Virus record (IMG/VR): IMGVR_UViG_3300038678_000102
Span: 1 to 44,245 of that record
Direction: 5' to 3' (one strand)
From: a virus
DNA: 44,245 nucleotides
Under the pieces are notes generated by a model, which was not told where the DNA came from, searched no databases, and saw only the letters and a program-made list of their open reading frames with translations. The position numbers were made by a program, and so were the translations under genes. Shown piece by piece: positions 36,848 to 44,180 of the stretch. Positions within the stretch are counted from its first letter, which is position 1. Each line of letters begins with the position of its first letter.

Positions 36848-37432
36848 TTAAGATTGCCTAGCATTTAAACGAATACCTGCTTTAATAACGGGATTTTTTA
36901 TTCCCAAAAACACAAGCATTTCTCGCACGCCACCTTTGTCATTTAAGGCCATGTCCATGTCCATGATTTTGAAATATTCTGGATATTGACCCTGCCATCG
37001 CTCAGTAATCTTACAATAATCATCCCACATTAAGCCTACTGCATCTTTGGGGTGTGCATCGTATCTTGGGTACATTCTAAAGCGTTCATCGGTTGGGTGA
37101 ACATTGAGTCCACTAGTAAATTTCCACATGGACTCGACGACCTCTTGCCTATCTCGTTTCAGGCAGATAAATTTTGTTTCGGGTACTTTTTCAAGTAATC
37201 TCTCAATATAGTTAACCCAATAAAAACCAACATCTCCTATAACATCCGTATCGTAGGGCCACTTTCCAAATAAGAGTCTACCCATATTCCATGCCCAAAT
37301 TTCCTTATCAAATTCCCAGGGCATAGAACAAAACTCATGCGTGACTGAAGCTCCTTCTTGCAAGTTGAGTAAATGTGCCAAGGAAGCTGTTCCACACCTT
37401 CCACTCCCCAAACCTATTATCAACCTACCCAT
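36848..37432 (-). CDS. sulfotransferase-family protein
   Basis: Start at ATG 37432 behind AAGGAGAAT; the longer frame to 37480 lacks such a site. A 194-residue protein. GLGSGRCGTASLAHLL (7-22) is the PAPS-binding P-loop of sulfotransferases; FICLKRDRQEVVESMWKF (about 87-104) corresponds to the 3'-phosphate-binding region. It probably transfers sulfate from PAPS to a sugar or protein. Next to two glycosyltransferases, so surface-glycan decoration is a reasonable inference. Confidence 0.75.
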   Translation of the reverse strand: MGRLIIGLGSGRCGTASLAHLLNLQEGASVTHEFCSMPWEFDKEIWAWNMGRLLFGKWPYDTDVIGDVGFYWVNYIERLLEKVPETKFICLKRDRQEVVESMWKFTSGLNVHPTDERFRMYPRYDAHPKDAVGLMWDDYCKITERWQGQYPEYFKIMDMDMALNDKGGVREMLVFLGIKNPVIKAGIRLNARQS

Positions 37433-37495
37433 ATTCTCCTTGTGAAAGTAGGAGAGAAGCTGAGGCCTCTCCCCTATCAAAATCTATTCTAGCAC

Positions 37496-38467
37496 TTAGG
37501 TAGTAGGTATAACCGCACGTCCAGCAACCGTAGTAGTCCCAGCGCCCGTGCCGTTCCACGCCACAGCCAACCCAGGCCATCCTGCCCCTGAACCAGCTAT
37601 ATTGGTAATTCCAAATGTTGAACAATTCAAAAAGCAATATTGACCAGATGAATCAGTTGTCTGAGCAGCAAGTAAATCTGTCATTTTAGTTGCGTGACCA
37701 GTTGAATGTGATACAAACATACAGTCCTTCCAAAACTGAGAGCCGATCGCCTTATTGGTTTTAACGTAAATCATCGTTGGTGTTGCAGCATCAATGTGGC
37801 AATAGAAAAGGCAATTTTCAAATGTAGCTCGGTATGTCCCAGTATAAAACTCTACAAGAGAACCAGCAGCACTACGGAAAACAGACGTCGAACCAAAAAC
37901 GCAATTTCTGAAAGTATTTCCACCACTACCGAGTTGAATGAGCCTAGCTGTCGCCAAATCTGCAACAGAATTATCACATGGCCCTTCAATCCAACAGTTC
38001 TCGAATAAATTACCAGCACCACTTATCCTAACAGCAGTAAGGTTAGCCGCCTGAGTGCCTACCCCATGCTGAATGTGTAGATTCTGGAAAATATTATCAG
38101 ACCCAGTAACGTTAAGCATAGCATTAATGCTCAACGCAGAAGTGTGGGTAATTTTACAATTATTAGCCCAACGTGAACCACTGTGCATACCAATCAAATG
38201 TGTATTACTGTTGGCCCAAGTAACCGCTGCTGTCAATGTGTGAGTTTCTGGTGTAACAAAAACAACGTCATTTCGTCCAGACGTTGTTGCCGCATATGCT
38301 GCTGCAAGCGTAGAGTGCATCTTTGTAAGGTCTTTGGTTTCACTCATCTTTGCGTATGGTGCAGCACTTGAGCTGGAATATACCCACTCTATATTTTGAG
38401 GTTGTAAGACTTCCATTCCAACAGGAACTCCACCCATATGTGTTAACATATCAGGTACATCACTCAT
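37496..38467 (-). CDS. right-handed beta-helix protein next to the major capsid gene
   Basis: A 323-residue protein. It begins with a short linker (MSDVPDMLTHMGGVPVGMEVLQPQ) and continues with parallel-beta-helix repeats (NIFQNLHIQHGVG, NLFENCWIEGPC, NTFRNCVFGS, ATFENCLFYC, FWKDCMFVS), with regularly spaced Asn/Phe/Cys ladder residues. The fold suggests a capsid decoration or surface spike placed right after the capsid gene. Confidence 0.65.
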   Translation of the reverse strand: MSDVPDMLTHMGGVPVGMEVLQPQNIEWVYSSSSAAPYAKMSETKDLTKMHSTLAAAYAATTSGRNDVVFVTPETHTLTAAVTWANSNTHLIGMHSGSRWANNCKITHTSALSINAMLNVTGSDNIFQNLHIQHGVGTQAANLTAVRISGAGNLFENCWIEGPCDNSVADLATARLIQLGSGGNTFRNCVFGSTSVFRSAAGSLVEFYTGTYRATFENCLFYCHIDAATPTMIYVKTNKAIGSQFWKDCMFVSHSTGHATKMTDLLAAQTTDSSGQYCFLNCSTFGITNIAGSGAGWPGLAVAWNGTGAGTTTVAGRAVIPTT

Positions 38468-38491
38468 ATTTTTCCTCCATTAAATTTTGTA

Positions 38492-38508
38492 AAGGGAGCC
38501 ACTCCCTT
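38492..38508 (-). terminator. stem-loop after the capsid gene (AAGGGAG-TGG-CTCCCTT)
   Basis: A 7-bp perfect stem with a 3-base loop about 60 bases after the capsid stop, between capsid and beta-helix genes. It is not followed by a clean run of T, so it may be an attenuator or mRNA-stabilising hairpin rather than a full terminator. Confidence 0.5.
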
Positions 38509-38516
38509 CCAAGAAA

Positions 38517-38528
38517 GTCCCTAGGGAC
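38517..38528. repeat. perfect 12-bp palindrome GTCCCTAGGGAC
   Basis: A short self-complementary site in the same capsid/beta-helix gap, just upstream (in transcription) of the hairpin. It may be part of the same RNA structure. Confidence 0.45.
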
Positions 38529-38566
38529 AATATATATAAAAAGCAGCTCCCCAAAATTTCTAGTTT

Positions 38567-39493
38567 TTATGCATCTCCGATGTACGCAAACCTTGGATCT
38601 CCATACCCGTATGTAAAGTACTGCAATGAACTAACTTCCGTATCTCTTGTTCTATCTGGAGCAGGTTTAATAACAACATCGGGGTCATACGAACTATAGA
38701 CAAAGATATCATACTTCGGATGATTCTTTGCCAGTAAACCCCAAGCTGTCGTGCTTGTCAATCTGTGATACACAAATGTTTTTAATCCCCAATCAGGATA
38801 AACGTTTATCGTATTGGACATTTCGCCTTGTTTATTCTCACTTCTGAGAATCTCTCCAGCGGTAACTCTCAGTGAATAATTCACATAGAGAGTATCTGGA
38901 CTAGCCGTGAAGATGTTTGCCTGGTCGTCATACATGTAATCAAAATAATTTAGAGCAGACTCTAGCGAACTTGTGCTGAGTGCTGCATCCAAGTAGTTGT
39001 CATACGTAGTAGCCGAATCATCAAGGCAGACATGTGAGTTACTGGCTAACGGAATGCTTGTTCCATCAAAACCAGTAGCATAAGTCGTAGCTGTAGTATT
39101 ATTCCACAACTTCGCAACCTCAACATCTTTACCTTCGTCCATGTTCATTCTGAGATTCTTAGTCAAAAACTCAAAGAGTCCAATCTTCTCAAACTTTTTC
39201 ATCCTGTCGGTAATCCTATAACCAGTCCCGTAAGATGCCTGTGTGTGATCCATAGGGTCATCAAACTTAGGTTTTTGGATGGGAATATTCTCGCCTTCAG
39301 GAACAGCTTGTGGAAGCGTTAATCCAGCGATTCTACCCCTTCTTTCGTACTCGTCCTTGGTTTTAAGGTCTAAAAACATAGTAGGCCATTCAACCATAGG
39401 TGCTCTATCGGTACTATTAAACCAATCATCAACCAAAGTTTTAAAGACATCTTTATTTGTACTGGTATCCCAATTTGTTCTTAATACGCTCAT
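38567..39493 (-). CDS. major capsid protein (HK97-fold candidate)
   Basis: A 308-residue protein between cement and beta-helix genes, at the expected position after scaffold. It has a long N-terminal arm, a WNNT...FDGTSIPLASNSHVCLDD segment and IFTASPDTLYVNYSLRVTAGEILRSENKQGEMSNTINVYPDWGLKTFVYHRLTSTTAWGLL patterns (spread over about 195-255) as seen in podovirus capsid proteins. Separated from downstream genes by a hairpin, consistent with high expression. Confidence 0.75.
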   Translation of the reverse strand: MSVLRTNWDTSTNKDVFKTLVDDWFNSTDRAPMVEWPTMFLDLKTKDEYERRGRIAGLTLPQAVPEGENIPIQKPKFDDPMDHTQASYGTGYRITDRMKKFEKIGLFEFLTKNLRMNMDEGKDVEVAKLWNNTTATTYATGFDGTSIPLASNSHVCLDDSATTYDNYLDAALSTSSLESALNYFDYMYDDQANIFTASPDTLYVNYSLRVTAGEILRSENKQGEMSNTINVYPDWGLKTFVYHRLTSTTAWGLLAKNHPKYDIFVYSSYDPDVVIKPAPDRTRDTEVSSLQYFTYGYGDPRFAYIGDA

Positions 39494-39508
39494 ATCATTT
39501 TCTCCTTA

Positions 39509-39940
39509 TTATTGACCCACGCCACTCTGCAGTGCGCCAGGAACAAACTTAACAAGAACTTTCCCAACAGCCGTGCCAACTGGTTCAAAAAAATCAATAA
39601 TAACAACTGAATCAGCAGAACCCGTAGCAACTGATTGACCGCCAGCCGTGAGATTTATCCCAGCATCCGTACCTATATGAGTTGTAGTTGAATCTGTTTC
39701 CATCTGCACAATAAAAATATCCTCTGGTGAGATTACATGCACGGGAGTTGAGTTGCCAGTAGTGCCAACGGCATCTGCCAGAGCTACACCAAAAACCGTA
39801 CCATCATTAGAAGCGAGTGCAACATATCCACCAGTCATATAAACTATATCACCATCAGTGAAACTATTAGAAGTTTCAGATTCGGGAAGATGCACTACAT
39901 GGGGATTACCATATGCTAATTGAAATCCTATTGTCGCCAT
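39509..39940 (-). CDS. capsid cement/decoration protein candidate
   Basis: A 143-residue beta-rich, Gly/Val/Thr-rich protein directly upstream of the capsid gene (FTDGDIVYMTGGYVALASNDGTVFGVALAD, then a C-terminal strand region). The profile is that of small structural-cement proteins. A direct repeat of AAATTTAAATG flanks the GGAGG ribosome binding site (39930-39960). Confidence 0.55.
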   Translation of the reverse strand: MATIGFQLAYGNPHVVHLPESETSNSFTDGDIVYMTGGYVALASNDGTVFGVALADAVGTTGNSTPVHVISPEDIFIVQMETDSTTTHIGTDAGINLTAGGQSVATGSADSVVIIDFFEPVGTAVGKVLVKFVPGALQSGVGQ

Positions 39941-39991
39941 TTAAATTTCCTCCATTTAAATTTTTCGCTGGTTTAGGATTAAAAAAGAAGT

Positions 39992-40459
39992 TTACTTCGA
40001 GTCGCCAAAAATTCTCTTCTCTATGTTGACTTCAGCTGCCGCCACACCCTTTTGTCTTATTATCGCTTCGTATTCTCTCCGCTTGGATGATACCGCAAGT
40101 TCCGATCTTTCAATCTCTTCTTTCCGCTTTTGAACATAATCTGCTAGTGGACACTTCATGAGAATCATATCAGTTTGATACACATAATAACCCGCCTGAT
40201 TGACCGCTATTCCCTCGGGCCAATACGGGTCTTTTGCGGTAACTTCCGAATAATTCCACAAGCTTCTCCAACGTTCAATATCACGTGGAGTATTTCTATT
40301 CCATTTGACATAATGCTGTGGGCGAGTAGCAGGGTCTTTCCACGATACATATACCTTGCCGTTAGGCTTGAATCTATATATCCCCTTTTCGGGCCTGGAT
40401 TCCTTTTTGTCAATCTCTGAGCGATTCAAATCTATGAGTTTAATGTCTCTTAATAACAT
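39992..40459 (-). CDS. hypothetical protein between scaffold and cement genes
   Basis: A 155-residue protein, Lys/Arg/Trp-rich, with a central YWPEGIAVNQAGYYVYQTDMILMKCPLADY block and a coiled-coil C-terminus (KRKEEIERSELAVSSKRREYEAII). Possibly a capsid-assembly accessory; no family recognised. One-base TAATG overlap with the scaffold gene. Confidence 0.55.
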   Translation of the reverse strand: MLLRDIKLIDLNRSEIDKKESRPEKGIYRFKPNGKVYVSWKDPATRPQHYVKWNRNTPRDIERWRSLWNYSEVTAKDPYWPEGIAVNQAGYYVYQTDMILMKCPLADYVQKRKEEIERSELAVSSKRREYEAIIRQKGVAAAEVNIEKRIFGDSK

Positions 40460-41316
40460 TATCTACCCTCCCCCTTCTTTGTTTCCTGCACCAACTTATT
40501 AAAATCTTTCTCTTCCATGCCACCCTTTATGGCATGTTCTTTCATTTCTGTGCCAAAATCATCAAGCTCCATTTTGGGAGCTTCTTCTTCTGGCGTTTTT
40601 TCTGCAGCACCAGGTTTTTCAGTCTCTGTAGAAGAAACAGGTATTACCTTGGGTGGGACAACTCTATCCCAGTTTTCATTAGCCATGTGAATCATTCTTG
40701 CCCCGTTTTCCCATGTCTTGGAGTCTCTAAGCTCGTCTATGGTAACATTACCATTCTGATAATACTGCCACATTCCCTTTTCAAGTTGATTCTCGATACC
40801 ACTGAGTAATTCAGGGTTATCTTTCATCGCCTTGCCTCGGCCTGTAGCAAAATTCATACTAGCTCTTTTGTACTCCTGTTCTTTTTCGGTTTTGTCCCTT
40901 GTTTCTCTGTCTTTTTGTAGTTCCCGCTGAATTTCCTGTCGCACCAGAGGAAGTGGATTGTCATAAAACCCCGTAAGGTCAGGTGTTGCCTCACCTTCGG
41001 GTTTCGCCCCACCTTGCTCCGATTTTCTCTGCAAATCTTGAGCCATATTCTGATAGTAAGATGCCGTGTTCTTCATGTCGTCAATTTCCCCTCGGAGTTT
41101 GCCGACCTCGGTTCCCGACCTGTCTCTGTCCTTCTCAGCCTTCTCAAACATCTCGATTACCTGTCCAAGATTCTTATCTTGGAAACGCTCTGGAATGTCA
41201 GAAGGTTCAGGAGCTGGCTCTGCTGTTGGTTCAGGTACACTCCCTAGTTCCTTAACTGGCTTTTTAGGGTCAGGTTCAGGAGCAGGTGCGTTCCCTGGTT
41301 CCTTCTTTGTTGCCAT
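40459..41316 (-). CDS. scaffolding protein candidate
   Basis: A 285-residue acidic, Pro/Glu-rich N-terminus (PAPEPDPKKPVKELGSVPEPTAEPAPEP), coiled coils (IEMFEKAEKDRDRSGTEVGKLRGEIDDMK; LVRQEIQRELQKDRETRDKTEKEQ) and a helical acidic C-terminus. It lies between portal and capsid genes, the normal place of the scaffold. No capsid-protease motif is seen nearby. Confidence 0.65.
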   Translation of the reverse strand: MATKKEPGNAPAPEPDPKKPVKELGSVPEPTAEPAPEPSDIPERFQDKNLGQVIEMFEKAEKDRDRSGTEVGKLRGEIDDMKNTASYYQNMAQDLQRKSEQGGAKPEGEATPDLTGFYDNPLPLVRQEIQRELQKDRETRDKTEKEQEYKRASMNFATGRGKAMKDNPELLSGIENQLEKGMWQYYQNGNVTIDELRDSKTWENGARMIHMANENWDRVVPPKVIPVSSTETEKPGAAEKTPEEEAPKMELDDFGTEMKEHAIKGGMEEKDFNKLVQETKKGEGR

Positions 41317-41330
41317 TAAATGGCCTCCTT

Positions 41331-41344
41331 AGCCCCGTGGGGCT
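41331..41344. repeat. short hairpin AGCCCC-AC-GGGGCT before the scaffold gene
   Basis: A perfect 6-bp stem with a 2-base loop sits just before the AAGGAGG of the scaffold gene. No T-run follows, so it is not a classical terminator; it might affect scaffold translation or mRNA processing. Confidence 0.4.
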
Positions 41345-41349
41345 TATAT

Positions 41350-41604
41350 TTAGCGGTTCGTTGCCCGCTTTTCTTCTCTTACAAAATCAATCAATCTATC
41401 TGGTAAACCCAGAACCTTATCGTAAGCCTGGATTTTACCTTGCTCTAGTTTAGGGTCTTCATAAGTCTCAAGGTTCTTAGAGGCTTTTTTTCTCAAAGCT
41501 AATATTCCCGCAATAAATTCAGACCAAAAGACACCCTTAATCGTAATGTCCCGTTCTTTTTCGACCTTCTCAATATATCTCTCTAGATCAACCACCTTCA
41601 CCAC
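41350..41604 (-). CDS. small helical protein downstream of portal (84 aa)
   Basis: An 84-residue basic/acidic helical protein, overlapping the portal's end. The start is uncertain: several GTG codons (41604, 41601, 41595) are available. It may be an accessory of head assembly; no motif. Confidence 0.55.
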   Translation of the reverse strand: MVKVVDLERYIEKVEKERDITIKGVFWSEFIAGILALRKKASKNLETYEDPKLEQGKIQAYDKVLGLPDRLIDFVREEKRATNR

Positions 41605-43585
41605 CCGCTGGCTTCTTTTCCTGAGCTTGCTGTTGCTGTTGCGCCATCATCATCTTTTTTCTCTGCTCTTCTGGTATCATGTCTATTGACTGTGCTAATG
41701 CTTTTTGAATGTCGATTATCTCGGCAATATCCAACACCAGATCGTCGGCATCCCTTACGTCAAAATCATCAAAAACCCGTGTCAACATCTTAGCACTTAT
41801 CTCGTTAGCCTTTATGAGTAGACGTTTAAAATCACTTGGTACCATCTGGTTTGTTATGAACTGACCCATGCCCGCGATTCCCGTCATATAGTCCTTAAGA
41901 ATCTGATATACGGTCATATTCTTCTCTCGACGTGCATCCTGGTTAATCTCGTCACTTGAAGCAAAAAGCGTAATATTAAAACCATCTCTTATAGCCGTTA
42001 CTGGAAAATCAACCGTTTTTTCCTCAATTACCGCACCTTCCTTCGTACTGTATGTATAAGAAGGTTGATATTGAGCAAATATCTCTAGAAGTTTATAAAA
42101 GAGTTCTACCATGCCGTTTTCTCTTACATTTTCAGCACCATAATTGAATTTTTTATAAGCTTCCCCGAGATGCGCCATCGTTTCTCGGAAAACTGGACGG
42201 TCTGACGTTGGAACACCCATTATATCAGCAGTTACACCGATAGCCTCGTCCATATGCCTGATAGTTCTGTCTTCTTCCATAACCGTCTGTGGTGTAGCGT
42301 CAGAAAACTTGACTTCTCTTAAAACCTTGTCTAAATCATCATCTTCCACAACAATCTCACCTGGTTTCATCCTGTTGCCGATTCTTTTCGCCAGATTACT
42401 ACCTTCTTTTACGAGATACCACGGACAATTTATCTGGGTTAATCTATCAAGGCGTTGATTTACAATCGTATCCAACTGAACCTGGAGATTTTCTAAAATC
42501 GGAAGAATCCCCTTACCATCAAACGAATGTTCAACGGGATAAAAGACAAACTCCTGAAATGGCCTGAACTGTTTAAAGATAGGATTGTATATCGCCCTTA
42601 AAATAGCTCCAGATGGTTCATGAAACACCACCATGATACTATCTTCTTCCCCATCTTCATCTACATCATAATCAAACCAGAGCTCACAGAATTCATGCGG
42701 TTTTTCATACTCTGTTTTTTTGAGTTCCTTACCTTGAAGTTCTGCCCGAGTTTTTTGCCCCTCGCTAGGTTCTGTCGGACTTGTTATGAGGTCGGCTTGT
42801 TCCCTGTCGTATAATCCTTGCCTTATTTTAAGCTCAATCTGTGGCCTCCTGAGCCTAAATCTAAACCCCACCAAATAAGCATCATCCATACTCGTAGCAT
42901 CTGATGAAATAATGAAATCAGCCCTGTCAATCGGGTAAATAGTCGGCCCACGATAAGACGTTTCTATATATTTTACTGCCTTGTCACTTTTTTCACCCGT
43001 ATCATACTTGTGAATACTCGGGTCTGCCACCTCTGCTGGAGTGGCGTATCTATAAACAGCACGTTTTTTCTCTATATGGTCTAGCTTTACTACCCCAGTG
43101 CCAATTTTTGTACACTGAAGCAATGGTGAATTGAGTATTCGTTTTAATTTTATAGTATGTTTCAGGAAATGATTGAACGCCTCTTCTATTTTTTTAGCCC
43201 ACTCGATGAATTCCTTCTTCATCGCCTTGACGATTACAATCTTCTTTCTACTGAATATTGACTCTATAAGGCGAACATGTGCGATGTCAGTTCTTGACCT
43301 CGAAACTGGTACGGCTACATTGGCACAATTCTCAAAAGGAAATGATTTGGGTGGTTTCTTGCCGTCGTATTGTTTCTGCCACCTACTTATGTCTTCCCGA
43401 AGATTGACGGCGTTGTCTTTCTCGACAAGTAGGGTTTCTTTTAGGTGCTGGGAGAGCACATCTCGGAGAATGCCCCCACCTTCCATCTTCCTATCGAGAT
43501 TGACAGGAAGTCCACCCTTAAACCCCGTTAAATCTGATTTAGTAGTTTCTATTTTTTGCTTTTTTGTCGCTTTTTTCGTCGCCAT
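41588..43585 (-). CDS. portal protein
   Basis: A 665-residue protein. Following a Lys-rich tail are ENCANVAVPVSRSRTDIAHVRLIESIF (about 82-108), a wing-like segment and long C-terminal helices (VRENGMVELFYKLLEIFAQYQPSYT; YQILKDYMTGIAGMGQF), ending in a Gln-rich QQQQQAQEKK tail. The length and first-structural-gene position agree with large podovirus portals (P22 gp1 is similar in size). Confidence 0.75.
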   Translation of the reverse strand: MATKKATKKQKIETTKSDLTGFKGGLPVNLDRKMEGGGILRDVLSQHLKETLLVEKDNAVNLREDISRWQKQYDGKKPPKSFPFENCANVAVPVSRSRTDIAHVRLIESIFSRKKIVIVKAMKKEFIEWAKKIEEAFNHFLKHTIKLKRILNSPLLQCTKIGTGVVKLDHIEKKRAVYRYATPAEVADPSIHKYDTGEKSDKAVKYIETSYRGPTIYPIDRADFIISSDATSMDDAYLVGFRFRLRRPQIELKIRQGLYDREQADLITSPTEPSEGQKTRAELQGKELKKTEYEKPHEFCELWFDYDVDEDGEEDSIMVVFHEPSGAILRAIYNPIFKQFRPFQEFVFYPVEHSFDGKGILPILENLQVQLDTIVNQRLDRLTQINCPWYLVKEGSNLAKRIGNRMKPGEIVVEDDDLDKVLREVKFSDATPQTVMEEDRTIRHMDEAIGVTADIMGVPTSDRPVFRETMAHLGEAYKKFNYGAENVRENGMVELFYKLLEIFAQYQPSYTYSTKEGAVIEEKTVDFPVTAIRDGFNITLFASSDEINQDARREKNMTVYQILKDYMTGIAGMGQFITNQMVPSDFKRLLIKANEISAKMLTRVFDDFDVRDADDLVLDIAEIIDIQKALAQSIDMIPEEQRKKMMMAQQQQQAQEKKPAGGEGG

Positions 43586-43588
43586 TTT

Positions 43589-43741
43589 TTATATACTTTC
43601 TTGTCCTTTAGGACATCTTTGTTGGCACTCCTGTCCCAACTTACACGGATAATACTCATTGTCTAACGTGGTAGAATCTGGGCTTTCAGTCCAAGAATCT
43701 GGTTCATAAGATTCGGGCATCTCACAATAAGGGCACTTCAC
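43589..43741 (-). CDS. small Cys-rich protein (50 aa, GTG start)
   Basis: GTG 43741 overlaps the previous stop (GTGA). CPYC at 3-6 and C-x5-C-x3-C near residues 33-43 make a zinc site; the centre (SPDSTTLDNEYY) is partly encoded by dyad site 20. Its stop lies three bases before the portal ATG. Not recognised. Confidence 0.6.
   Translation of the reverse strand: MKCPYCEMPESYEPDSWTESPDSTTLDNEYYPCKLGQECQQRCPKGQESI
43662..43675. repeat. dyad repeat site 20 (TCTAACGTGGTAGA)
   Basis: Inside the 43589 gene, read on the minus strand as S-T-T-L-D. Confidence 0.75.
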
Positions 43742-43923
43742 TTCTTCTTCACTCTCTTGATTAGTTTCTTGCCCCTTGACTCTTTTAGATGTTTGTGTAA
43801 AACGGCCTTGGTCATCTTTGTTCTGCCCTTCTTGCCTTTCTTCTTGCGGGTAAGTTCCGCTCCAAAGAATTTCTGTTGTTTTCTACTTTTTATTGGTGTG
43901 TGTTTCTTATGTTTACAAGGCAT
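43738..43923 (-). CDS. small very basic phage protein (61 aa)
   Basis: A 61-residue Lys/Arg protein: PIKSRKQQKFFGAELTRKKKGK, MTKAVLHKHLKESRGKKLIKRVKKK. The KSRKQQKFFGA start and KEHLKES.GK..KRVKK end look like a small phage family found near portal genes. Role unknown; nucleic-acid binding is plausible. A degenerate boundary cassette lies at its ATG. Confidence 0.65.
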   Translation of the reverse strand: MPCKHKKHTPIKSRKQQKFFGAELTRKKKGKKGRTKMTKAVLHKHLKESRGKKLIKRVKKK

Positions 43924-43925
43924 GT

Positions 43926-44138
43926 CTAACCGCTATTTGCCACGAGTTTTTCACCACACGCAGGACAAAACCTAAATCTCATCCCCCACCCAAAGCTTAT
44001 TCTGTCTTTTTTGTTCATATACATAACAGTTAAATTAACCCCATCTCCGTCGGGGCAAGTCTGTAAAAGGGAATCAAGATAATGTGGGGGCTCGTCATGT
44101 TTCATCATTTCATATTCAGATTTTAAACAAGAGTGCAT
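43926..44138 (-). CDS. zinc-binding small protein, paralogue of the 15150 gene
   Basis: Start at ATG 44138 behind GGGGAG; the extension to 44174 would translate the boundary cassette itself. A 70-residue protein: PHYLDSLLQTCPDGDGVNLTVMYMN and FGWGMRFRFCPACGEK match the 15150 paralogue. The GTGGCAAATAGC at its end is a variant of the gene-end motif. Confidence 0.75.
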   Translation of the reverse strand: MHSCLKSEYEMMKHDEPPHYLDSLLQTCPDGDGVNLTVMYMNKKDRISFGWGMRFRFCPACGEKLVANSG

Positions 44139-44151
44139 GTTTTTCTCCCCG

Positions 44152-44174
44152 TCTAACCTGATAGACGCGGGCAT
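44152..44174 (-). repeat. boundary cassette with dyad site 21 (TGCCCGCG + TCTATCAGGTTAGA)
   Basis: Reads on the minus strand TGCCCGCG-TCTATCAGGTTAGA then GGGGAG and the start of the 43926 gene; the arm and dyad are adjacent, with full flanking symmetry. Confidence 0.8.
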
Positions 44175-44180
44175 AAGCTA

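Noticed and set aside
38492-38508. Strong intrinsic terminator after the capsid gene
   Set aside because: The hairpin is good but no T-run follows, so only an attenuator or stabiliser is supported.
44139-44174. N-terminal extension MPASIRLDGEKN of the 43926 protein
   Set aside because: These codons are the boundary cassette itself, and the paralogue at 15150 starts at the equivalent of ATG 44138.
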